A stretch of 64,000 nucleotides of DNA from Candidatus Competibacter sp. (GTDB lineage: Bacteria > Pseudomonadota > Gammaproteobacteria > Competibacterales > Competibacteraceae), in the NCBI GenBank assembly GCA_029624815.1, contig JARSSH010000057.1, positions 142,014 through 206,013 on the forward strand, in the 5' to 3' direction. Within the stretch, counting starts at the first letter, position 1; every line of letters begins with the position of its first letter. The position numbers and the translations under genes are program-made. Positions 54,966 to 62,618 of the stretch are shown here, one piece after another. The notes beneath the pieces were generated by a model, which saw nothing but the letters and a program-made list of their open reading frames with translations, was not told where the DNA came from and searched no databases.

Positions 54966-55061
54966 TCAGCGCCTCCGGACCAGCCAGGCGCAGAGTTCGA
55001 TCAAAGCGGTCATCAGCAGGTAAAAACCGAGCATGAATCCCAGCATGAACAGATCGTCCAT
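54966..55061 (-). CDS. Small single-helix membrane protein, first gene of the kdp operon (copy 1)
   Basis: 31 residues from ATG 55061 with GGAGGT 6 bp upstream. It starts MDDLFMLGFMLGFYLLMTAL, then IELCAW and a basic end RRR, so it is a single membrane helix with a positively charged tail. It shares the MD.(F/Y)...helix...C..L plan with the next small gene, pointing to an old duplication. It is the first gene after the direct-repeat control region. Confidence 0.78.
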   Translation of the reverse strand: MDDLFMLGFMLGFYLLMTALIELCAWLVRRR

Positions 55062-55122
55062 GGCGTACCTCCGCGCAAGCATTTACGGGAAACGGATCGA
55101 TTGCATGGTAGGGGTCAATGGC

Positions 55123-55170
55123 TAAAGATTGTGAAAATAAAAAGGGAAGGGGTATAAAGATTGTGTAAAT
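55123..55170. promoter_or_regulatory. Direct repeat, candidate KdpE-binding region of the kdp promoter
   Basis: Two 16-bp copies, TAAAGATTGTGAAAAT (55123-55138) and TAAAGATTGTGTAAAT (55155-55170), differ at one base and start exactly 32 bp apart, three helical turns. They lie 62-110 bp ahead of the first small kdp gene, in an AT-rich patch unlike the surrounding DNA. On the kdp strand they read ATTT.CACAATCTTTA. Confidence 0.6.
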
Positions 55171-55225
55171 GAGCGAGGCTTCGGCCGCACGACTGACGCA
55201 AGGCGAAACGCGAAAGGTTTCAAGG

Positions 55226-56785
55226 ATGCGCGACACGCGAGGTTATACCGGCGAACCGCCGCCGACTCGGTTCAACATGGCGCGCTATTGCCTTCGGGCG
55301 GCGGCGCGGGCCACGCCGGACAAGGTGGCGCTGATCGTGGTGTCCGACGCCGGCGTGTCGGTCGAGGCGGCGGAGCGCTGGACCTATGCCCAACTGGACG
55401 AGGCGGTGCGGCGCACGGCGGCCGGATTGCGCCGTTTGGGGCTGGAGCCGGGCGCGCGGCTGATGATCCGCATGGGCAACACCAGCGATTATGCCCTGTT
55501 GTTTTTCGGCGCCATCGCCGCCGGTTGTGTGCCGCTGCCGTCCTCGGCGCAATTGACCGAGGAAGAAGCCGCGTTCTTGTTGGTCGATTCCGGCGCACGG
55601 CTGCTGGCCATGGCGGATGAACTGACGATCCGGCCGCCGCCAGGGGTGCGGGTGCTGGGTCCGGCCGAGATCGCCACATTGCGAGAGGGTTCCGCGCCGC
55701 CGGACTACGCCGATACCGCCGCCGCCGATCCGGCCTTCCTGATCTACACCTCCGGGACCACCGGCCAGCCCAAGGGCGTGCTGCATGCCCAGCGCTCGGC
55801 CTGGGGCCGGCGGCCGATGTACCAGGGTTGGTATGGCATCCGCCCGGACGACGTGATCCTGCACGCCGGGGCCTTCAACTGGACCTATACCCTGGGAGTG
55901 GGGCTGACCGATCCTTGGGCCAACGGCGCGACGGCGGTGCTCTACAACGGTCCCCGCGATGTCACGGTTTGGCCGACGCTGATGGAGAAGTACCGGGCGA
56001 CCCTGTTCGCGGCGGTGCCGGGTCTGTACCGGCAGATCCTGAAATACAACGACCTGCGCGCGTTCGACCTGTCCAGCCTGCGCCACGGCCTGACCGCTGG
56101 CGAAGCGCTGAGCGCCGCCTTGCTGGAGCAATGGCGGACGACAACCGGCAAGGAGTTGTACGAAGCATTGGGGATGAGCGAATGTTCGACCTACATTTCC
56201 TCGGCGCCGGGCGAGCCGGTCAAGCCTGGCAGTCCGGGCAAGGCCCAGCCGGGCCGTTGCGTGGCGGCCTTGCCGGTCGAGGGCGGCGAAGAACCGCTGC
56301 CGCCGGGCGAAACCGGACTGCTGGCGGTGCATCGCGGCGATCCGGGTTTGATGCTGGGTTACTGGAATAGGCCGGACGAGGAGGCACTGGTCTACCGGGG
56401 CGACTGGTTCCTCGGTGGTGATCTGGTGCACTTCGACGCCGACGGCTACATGACCTACCACGGTCGCAATGACGATGTGATGAACGCCATGGGCTACCGG
56501 GTGTCGCCGCTGGAAGTCGAGCATTGCCTGAGCCGGCATCCGGCGGTGGCGGAGGTGGCGGTGACCGAACTGTCGGTGCGCGAGGGCGTCGGCGTGATCG
56601 CCGCCTTCGTGGTGCCGCGCGACCCCGACGAACCGGACGGGATGGACGCCGCGCCCTTGCTGGCCCATGCCCACGCCCATCTGGCGGGCTACAAATGCCC
56701 GCGCGAGATCATTTTTATCGACAGCCTGCCGCGCACCGCCAACGGCAAGGTTCGCCGCCGCGATCTGGCCCGGTGGCGGCGCTAG
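55226..56785 (+). CDS. AMP-forming acyl-CoA synthetase
   Basis: ANL-superfamily ligase of 519 residues from ATG 55226 (MRDTRGYTGEPPP); an earlier ATG at 55169 is in frame but lies inside the kdp control repeat and lacks a ribosome site. Motifs: FLIYTSGTTGQPKGVLHA (ATP loop), YEALGMSECSTY, RGDWFLGGDLVHFDADGYM and catalytic Lys in PRTANGKVRRRDL. The N-terminal PPPTRFNMARYCLRAAARA recalls benzoate-CoA ligase and related aromatic or medium-chain acid ligases. The substrate is not readable. It is divergent from kdp and convergent with the ecfT gene. Confidence 0.88.
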   Translation: MRDTRGYTGEPPPTRFNMARYCLRAAARATPDKVALIVVSDAGVSVEAAERWTYAQLDEAVRRTAAGLRRLGLEPGARLMIRMGNTSDYALLFFGAIAAGCVPLPSSAQLTEEEAAFLLVDSGARLLAMADELTIRPPPGVRVLGPAEIATLREGSAPPDYADTAAADPAFLIYTSGTTGQPKGVLHAQRSAWGRRPMYQGWYGIRPDDVILHAGAFNWTYTLGVGLTDPWANGATAVLYNGPRDVTVWPTLMEKYRATLFAAVPGLYRQILKYNDLRAFDLSSLRHGLTAGEALSAALLEQWRTTTGKELYEALGMSECSTYISSAPGEPVKPGSPGKAQPGRCVAALPVEGGEEPLPPGETGLLAVHRGDPGLMLGYWNRPDEEALVYRGDWFLGGDLVHFDADGYMTYHGRNDDVMNAMGYRVSPLEVEHCLSRHPAVAEVAVTELSVREGVGVIAAFVVPRDPDEPDGMDAAPLLAHAHAHLAGYKCPREIIFIDSLPRTANGKVRRRDLARWRR

Positions 56786-56803
56786 GGGTCGAGTGGCGCA
56801 ATC

Positions 56804-57502
56804 TCACGTGACCGCCAACGCGCCCGCCACCGCCAGCGCGCCCGCCACCAGCGCCCAATCCGACGCCTGAAAGCGGTACTCCGTCAATGGGGTGCGCAAA
56901 GGGCCGCCGAACCCGCGCGCCTCCAGCGCCTCGGCCAAATCGTCGGCGAAGCGCATCGCATCGACCAGCAGCGGCGTCAGCAGAGCGATTCCGTTACGCA
57001 ATAAATAAAGCCCGTCCAGGCGAATGCCGCGGCTTTCCTGCGCCTCGCGCACCTCGCGCGCCAAAATCGCCATGGTCGGTGCAAAGCGCAAGGCGCCTTC
57101 CAGCAGAAACGCTGCGTGCGGCGACAAACCGCTGGCCAGCAGGGCTTCGCCCAGTTCCTCCGGCGGCGTGGTGGCGAAAAACACCCCGCCGACGGTGACC
57201 AGAGCCAACAGGCGCAGCGTCGCGCCAGCCGCCGCTTCGAAACCACCGTCGAGTCCGACGATCAGCGCGAACAACAGCAGGGTTGGCCACAGCAGGCGGA
57301 CGATTCGCCACCAGGATCGACCGAGCCGCAATATCGCTACCGCCAGCAGCGCGGCGACGTTGAATAGCAGCAAATCGGCCACCTGAGTCGCTAACAGGAT
57401 CAGCCCGAAACCCAGCAGATAGACGGTCAGTTTGGCGCGCGGATCGAAGCGCCCGGTTCGTTCGGGCAGCGGCGCCAGCGCCCGCGAATCGAGCGAGCCC
57501 AT
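56804..57502 (-). CDS. ecfT: Energy-coupling factor transporter transmembrane component EcfT
   Basis: 232 residues starting at ATG 57502, which overlaps the ATPase gene's stop. Membrane T component that joins the ATPases to the substrate-binding S component. Helices at roughly 25-60, 60-95 and 205-232; the coupling helices contain LEGALRFAPTMAILAREVREAQESRGI and ADDLAEALEARGFGGP, the conserved Ala-Arg-Gly signatures that contact the ATPases. It is the last gene of the thiW-ecfA-ecfT set. Confidence 0.9.
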   Translation of the reverse strand: MGSLDSRALAPLPERTGRFDPRAKLTVYLLGFGLILLATQVADLLLFNVAALLAVAILRLGRSWWRIVRLLWPTLLLFALIVGLDGGFEAAAGATLRLLALVTVGGVFFATTPPEELGEALLASGLSPHAAFLLEGALRFAPTMAILAREVREAQESRGIRLDGLYLLRNGIALLTPLLVDAMRFADDLAEALEARGFGGPLRTPLTEYRFQASDWALVAGALAVAGALAVT

Positions 57503-59001
57503 CAGGCGGCCAGCGCCAGAGCGGACAGGTGGGCGCGGTACATGAGTTCGGTTTGCGCCAAGATCGTTGCCGGATCGGCATCGGCGGCGATGCGCCCTTC
57601 GGTCAGTACCGCCCAACGCCGGCACAGCGGATACGCCCAGGCGAGATCGTGCGTCGCCAGGGTGATCGCGACGCCCTCGCTAGCGCATTCCTCCAGCAGG
57701 GCGCGCAGTATGGCGCGGGCGCGGGCATCCTGACCGGCGGTCGGTTCGTCCAGCAATAAAGCGCGTGGCCGGGAGGCAAGCACCGCCGCAATGGCCGTGC
57801 GCCGCTGTTCCCCGGCGCTGAGCAACTGCGGCGGCCGGTCGAGCAGCGGATCGAGGCCGAAGCGCTCGCTCAAGCGTGCGCACCAGTTGGGATCGTGACG
57901 GCTCAGGGCGCGCGGCCCGGCCGCCAGTTCGGCGCGCACCGTGGAGGCGAACAGCATCCGCGCCGGCTGTTGTATCACCAGCCCCACTTCGCGGGCCAGT
58001 TCCGCGACCGGCCGCCGGCCGACCGGGCGGCCCAGCACCCGCACCGTGCCGCGTGGGCCGCGCAGCAGGCCGTTGCCGTGCCGCAGCAGAGTGCTCTTGC
58101 CGGCCCCGTTCGCCCCGAGCAGGGCCACGATCTCACCGGCCGCGCTGCGCAGGCTCGCCGCCCGCAGCACCGACTGGCCGTCGCGTTCGCACCAGATTCG
58201 GTCCCATTCGATCACCGGCGTCGCCGCCGCCGTTGCCATTCGTGGCGGAAGCGCGGGCAACGGTTCCGGCGGTTCCAGACCCCACTTTTCGACATCGCCG
58301 CCCAGAACGGCGGTGGGCGGGCCGTCGGCCACCAGCCGGCCTTCGTGCAGAACCAGCATCCTGTCGGCATCGCTGGCGATTTCGCCAAGCCGATGTTCGG
58401 CCACGATCAGGGTGACGCCAGCGGCCCGCAACTGGCGCAGCAGTTCGCGCAGACGGGCGGCGCCGACGGCATCGAGGAAGGCGAACGGTTCGTCCAGCAC
58501 CAGCAGTCGCGGTTTCAGCGCCAGCACCCCGGCCAGCGCTACTCGCTGCTGTTCGCCGCCGGACAGGGTGTGCGGCGCGCGTTCCAGCAAATGAACGATG
58601 TCCAGTCGTTCGGCCGCCTCTCGTGCCCGCCGGGCGATGGTCGGCCGCTCCAGACCCTGACAGGCTGGGCCAAACGCCAGATCGCGCGCCACCGTGGCGG
58701 CTAGGCATTGGGCGTCGGGACGTTGCAGCAGCAGGCCGACCACGCGGTTCATCCGGTGCGGCGGAGTCCGGCGCGGGTCGGCGTCGGCCACCGTGAGATT
58801 GCCTTCGACCTCGCCGCCGTGCAGGTGGGGAATCAGGCCGTTCAACAACCGGCACAACGTGGATTTACCGGAGCCGCTGGCGCCGGCCAGCAGCACGAAC
58901 TCGCCGGGGGCAATGGCGAAATCCAGATTCCGCAATGCCAGGGCGCCGGTGACCGGATAGCGGTAGTTCACGCCCCGGCAGGTGACGATCTGAGCCGCCA
59001 T
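57502..59001 (-). CDS. Fused double ATPase of an energy-coupling factor transporter
   Basis: 499 residues with two complete ABC ATPase halves. First half: Walker A LAGASGSGKSTL, Q-loop GLLLQRPDAQ, signature LSGGEQQRVALAG, Walker B LLVLDEPFAFLD. Second half from about residue 270: LLGANGAGKSTLLRHGNGL, LVIQQPARMLFA, LSAGEQRRTAIAAVLAS, LLLDEPTAGQDARA. In most ECF systems these are two proteins (EcfA and EcfA'); fusions like this occur in YkoD-type systems. It lies 6 bp before the thiW stop and overlaps ecfT. Confidence 0.92.
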   Translation of the reverse strand: MAAQIVTCRGVNYRYPVTGALALRNLDFAIAPGEFVLLAGASGSGKSTLCRLLNGLIPHLHGGEVEGNLTVADADPRRTPPHRMNRVVGLLLQRPDAQCLAATVARDLAFGPACQGLERPTIARRAREAAERLDIVHLLERAPHTLSGGEQQRVALAGVLALKPRLLVLDEPFAFLDAVGAARLRELLRQLRAAGVTLIVAEHRLGEIASDADRMLVLHEGRLVADGPPTAVLGGDVEKWGLEPPEPLPALPPRMATAAATPVIEWDRIWCERDGQSVLRAASLRSAAGEIVALLGANGAGKSTLLRHGNGLLRGPRGTVRVLGRPVGRRPVAELAREVGLVIQQPARMLFASTVRAELAAGPRALSRHDPNWCARLSERFGLDPLLDRPPQLLSAGEQRRTAIAAVLASRPRALLLDEPTAGQDARARAILRALLEECASEGVAITLATHDLAWAYPLCRRWAVLTEGRIAADADPATILAQTELMYRAHLSALALAA

Positions 59002-59007
59002 CGCCGT

Positions 59008-59520
59008 TCAGGGCAGATAAGCGAGTCGCCGCAGCACTCGTAGCCCGGCCACGCCCAACGCCGCGCCCGCCATCGAGGATAGTAGGAACGGCAGGATCAG
59101 CACGGACAGAGCCAGTTCCTTGCCCATCAGGTAGGGTGCGACCAGCAGCGCGCCGACGGTGGCGCCGATCAATCCGGTGCCGATCGTTTCGCCCAGCGCG
59201 GTCAGATAGACGTTGCGGGTGTGGCGAAAGGCCAGCCCCGCCAGCACCACGCCAAACATGCTGCCGGGAAAGGCCAGGGGTGTGCCCAGACCGATGGCGT
59301 TGCGCGCCAGCGAAGTCGTCAGGGCAACCGCCAGCCCCCACCAGGGACCGACCAGCGCCCCGGCGATGACGTTGATAAAGTGCTGGGTGGGCGACACCTT
59401 GGCGATGCCGATGGGGATGCTGATTGGCGACAGGGCGACCGCCAGCGCCGCCAGCGCCACGCTGTAGGCCAGCAGACGGGTTGGCGCGAGCGCCGCCGTG
59501 GCGGGAGGGTTTGGGGTCAT
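59008..59520 (-). CDS. thiW: ThiW, substrate-binding S component of an ECF transporter
   Basis: 170-residue membrane protein; ATG 59520, weak ribosome site. The pattern SISIPIGIAKVSPTQHFINV, GALVGPWWGLAVALTTSLARN and GLGTPLAFPGSMFGVVLAGLA is characteristic of ThiW, which takes up the thiazole moiety (hydroxyethylthiazole) of thiamin. Five to six helices are present. The fused ATPase and EcfT genes follow directly, so the three make a complete dedicated transporter. No TPP-riboswitch-like element is seen in the short leader. Confidence 0.9.
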   Translation of the reverse strand: MTPNPPATAALAPTRLLAYSVALAALAVALSPISIPIGIAKVSPTQHFINVIAGALVGPWWGLAVALTTSLARNAIGLGTPLAFPGSMFGVVLAGLAFRHTRNVYLTALGETIGTGLIGATVGALLVAPYLMGKELALSVLILPFLLSSMAGAALGVAGLRVLRRLAYLP

Positions 59521-59597
59521 GTGGGTGTTCCGTCGGGGCGGGATTGGGGACGGGCTATGATAACCGTTTCGCGCTCTTATGGCGGCGGGAACGGGGA

Positions 59598-62450
59598 TTA
59601 CTCCCCCAAATCCGGTTCGCCGCAGTGGCGCAGAATCGCCGATCGCGCCCGATCGCGCAGCCGCACCGCCGCTGCCCAGTCGTCGCCGTCCGGCTGAACC
59701 GGCGCCTCGACCCGCACTTCCAGCCAGCCGCGGCGCGGGAACCACGAACCGGCCCGCAACATCGAGCGGGTGCCGCGAATCGTGACCGGAACCACCGGCG
59801 CACCCGCCCGCGCCGCCGCCAGAAACGCGCCCATTCGGAACGATAGCAACCCCGGCATTCGCTTGAAGGTGCCTTCCGGGAAGAAACCGAGCGAATGGCC
59901 GGCGTGCGCCGCCTCGATGATCTTGCGGGCTTCGTCGGCGCTGCGCTGTGTGTCGAAGCGCTCGACGAACAGCGTGCCGATCCGTTGTAGCGGGGGTCCA
60001 ACCCAGCGGTTGTCCAACAGTTCCCGCTTGGCGACGTAACGAAAACGACGGGGAATGGCCGCCATCAGCACGTAAGCGTCCAGGAAGCTGGAATGGTTGG
60101 CGACCAGCACGCAGGGACCGGCCGGCAGGTGTTCGAGACCGCGCACGGTCAACGGCGTGCCGGTCATCTGAGCCAGCAGCCAGGTCGCGGTCCGGCTCAG
60201 CGCCCAGCGCCATTCCAGTTTCGGCAGCGTCATGATGCCCAGCCACACCGTCGGCGCCAGCAGCCCGAACACGCTCCAGGCGTAGGCGGCGTACAGCCGC
60301 TCCAGCGCGCCGCGCCAAAACCGTCGTGCTTGCGCCCAGCCGCTGGTCAGCGCAATCCGTGTCAGTTGCAGCCACAGCGCCCGGCCGCCGCGACCCAGCG
60401 CCTTGCGTTCGAACAGTTCCCGGATGGCGGCCCGGCGGATTTTGCCGCTGGAGGTTTTGAGCACCGTATGCGGCGGCGCCAGCACCACCTCGTCCGGCGG
60501 TATCCCCAGCAAATCCACTCCGACGCTCTGAATTTGCTGGCGCAGCTGGATCAGGGCTTCCGGCTGGGCGGCGCGGGTTTCGGCGACCACGACCAGCCGC
60601 TCGCTGCCGGTGGCGGGGTCGGCGCTGGCGAACGCCGCCACGCAGCCCTTGCGGATTCCCGGAATTTCTCCAACCGCCTGTTCCAGTTCGTAGGGATAAA
60701 TGTTGCGCCCGCCGCGAACGATCAGATCCTTGACCCGGCCGGTCAGGTAGACGTCGCCGCCGGCCAGATAGGCGCGGTCGCCGGAATCCAGCCAGTCGTC
60801 GCCGTGCGGGAATAGCCGCCGGGTGGCTTCGGGGTTGCGGTAGTAGCCGGCCGACGCCGATGGCCCCTGAAACTCCAGACGCCCTTCCTGCCGCTCCGGC
60901 AACTCCCGGCCCCGGTCGTCGACAATGCGCAGTTGATGGCCGGGAAGCGGCAGGCCGCAGGCGGGGAAGAACAGGGCGCTTGCCTCGTTCGCATCCGCCG
61001 GTTCGGCCCGGCCGTCGGCCATGAACGCGTCGCGCCGCACCCGATCGACGATGGGCGCCCGTCCCGCCGGTTGCAACGCCAGCCCAACCGAACATTCGGC
61101 CAAGCCGTACACCGGCGCCATGGCGTTGGGCCGGAAACCGTAAGGCTGGAAGCGGGCGACGAAGCGCTCGATGGTGGTGGGGTTGACCGGTTCCGCGCCA
61201 TTGCAGCTCATTCGCCAGGAACTCAGGTCCAGCCCCTCGATTTCGTGATCCTGAATCGCTCGCGCGCACAATTCGTAGGCGAAATTGGGCGCGGCGGACA
61301 GGGTGCCGCGATGGTGGTGGATCGCCCGCAGCCAACGGGCCGGCCGGGCCAGGAAGCTGAGCGGCGACATCACCACCAGCGGGAAACCGTAATACAGGCT
61401 GCTCAGACAGGCGCCGATCAGGCCCATGTCGTGATACAACGGCAGCCAGCTCACGAATACATCGTCGGGTCCGGCCGCCACGACCGAACCCATGGCGCGC
61501 AGGTTGGCCAGCAGGTTGGCGTGGGTCAGCATCACGCCCTTGGGGTCGCCGGTGCTGCCGGAGGTGTATTGCAGGAAGGCGAGATCCTGGCCGCGCACCG
61601 GAGCGTCGCTCCAGGACGCCGTTTCCTGCTCCAGCTCCGCCACCGTGACGATGTGGCGTAGATCCTCGACGTGCGCTTGCAGCAGCCGCGCCACCAGCTT
61701 GGCCTCGGGCACGGTGATCAGCGCCATGGTTTGGGCGTTGTCCAACAGCCGGGCATGACGGCGCAGATGCTCTTCGATCTGCGAGGGGCGCACTGGCGGA
61801 TAAATCGGCACCGGCACGCCGCCCGCCAGCAGGATGCCGAAGAACGCGAGGAAATACTCGGGGCCGGTCGGGAGCATGATGGCGACGGTTTGCCGGGGTT
61901 GCAGCCCGCGTTCCCGCAACCCGGTGGCCACCGCCCGGGCGCGCTGCCGTAGTCCGGCATAGGTAAAAGCGGTATCGATCCGGTCGTCGTTGCCGTAAAT
62001 CTGGATCGCCACCCGCTCGGGCTGACCCTCGACATGCCAGTCCAGCATGTCGAGCAGGGTTTTGGCGCCGTCCGGGGCTCCGGCGGTCGCGGCTGCTTGC
62101 GTCGCCGGCGCTTGCCAGTCCGGCGCGAGTGTGGATTCCTCCGCCGGTTGACCGCTGGCCCGCAGGATCGACTCCAGCAAGTCGCGAGGGCTTTCCGCTA
62201 GCAGCGCTTTTTCGTCCAACCGCACGCGAAAAGCCTGTTCGGTCCGCCGCAGCAGCTCGGTGCGCGCCAAGCTGTCCAGCGCCAGATCGCGATCGACGTG
62301 GCTGTCCAGGGTTAGCGCTGGCAAATCCCGTTCGGACTGACGAATCTCCAGCAGCAGCTCCCTTATGATCGCCAGCAGATGGGTTGCGGCATCCCCGGCG
62401 CTTGCGGGCGCCGGGGCGGGGTTTGGTAATCCATCGTGATCGGGAAGCAT
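59598..62450 (-). CDS. Three-domain fusion: acyl carrier protein, FAAL-like acyl-adenylating enzyme, PlsC acyltransferase
   Basis: 950 residues. Residues about 20-100 are a carrier-protein domain with phosphopantetheine Ser60 in DLALDSLART. About 130-690 is an adenylating domain: FLQYTSGSTGDPKGVMLTH, WLPLYHDMGLIG, NGAEPVNPTTIERF and a late Lys in KTSSGKIRRAA, most like long-chain fatty acyl-AMP ligases. About 700-950 is a PlsC domain with catalytic His786 and Asp791 in NHSSFLDAY and FPEGT (857-861). The chain could activate a fatty acid, hold it on the carrier domain and transfer it to a glycerolipid or other acceptor, all in one protein. The exact product is unknown. ATG 62450 has only a weak ribosome site. 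Confidence 0.87.
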   Translation of the reverse strand: MLPDHDGLPNPAPAPASAGDAATHLLAIIRELLLEIRQSERDLPALTLDSHVDRDLALDSLARTELLRRTEQAFRVRLDEKALLAESPRDLLESILRASGQPAEESTLAPDWQAPATQAAATAGAPDGAKTLLDMLDWHVEGQPERVAIQIYGNDDRIDTAFTYAGLRQRARAVATGLRERGLQPRQTVAIMLPTGPEYFLAFFGILLAGGVPVPIYPPVRPSQIEEHLRRHARLLDNAQTMALITVPEAKLVARLLQAHVEDLRHIVTVAELEQETASWSDAPVRGQDLAFLQYTSGSTGDPKGVMLTHANLLANLRAMGSVVAAGPDDVFVSWLPLYHDMGLIGACLSSLYYGFPLVVMSPLSFLARPARWLRAIHHHRGTLSAAPNFAYELCARAIQDHEIEGLDLSSWRMSCNGAEPVNPTTIERFVARFQPYGFRPNAMAPVYGLAECSVGLALQPAGRAPIVDRVRRDAFMADGRAEPADANEASALFFPACGLPLPGHQLRIVDDRGRELPERQEGRLEFQGPSASAGYYRNPEATRRLFPHGDDWLDSGDRAYLAGGDVYLTGRVKDLIVRGGRNIYPYELEQAVGEIPGIRKGCVAAFASADPATGSERLVVVAETRAAQPEALIQLRQQIQSVGVDLLGIPPDEVVLAPPHTVLKTSSGKIRRAAIRELFERKALGRGGRALWLQLTRIALTSGWAQARRFWRGALERLYAAYAWSVFGLLAPTVWLGIMTLPKLEWRWALSRTATWLLAQMTGTPLTVRGLEHLPAGPCVLVANHSSFLDAYVLMAAIPRRFRYVAKRELLDNRWVGPPLQRIGTLFVERFDTQRSADEARKIIEAAHAGHSLGFFPEGTFKRMPGLLSFRMGAFLAAARAGAPVVPVTIRGTRSMLRAGSWFPRRGWLEVRVEAPVQPDGDDWAAAVRLRDRARSAILRHCGEPDLGE

Positions 62451-62618
62451 GGTGGCAAGTCCGGTGATTGTCGCGGATTCCGGCCGACAACCGGAGTCGG
62501 GCTGTTGGCGTCTTGATCTGACATTCTAGAATATGAGGGATAATGCGTACTGGCATCGGCGTAAACCGACCGGATTTCCTCCCCCCACCGCCGCCACCCG
62601 ATTTCCGAGGATTTGTCC

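Noticed and set aside
59521..59597. Possible TPP riboswitch ahead of thiW
   Set aside because: The leader is only about 77 bp to the next gene's stop and lacks the CUGAGA and GAUG-type conserved parts.
59521..62556. Very long minus-strand open frame in the thiW register that continues upstream of thiW
   Set aside because: The conserved ThiW protein begins at 59520; the rest is a shifted frame of the large fusion gene with Arg/Pro-rich nonsense content.
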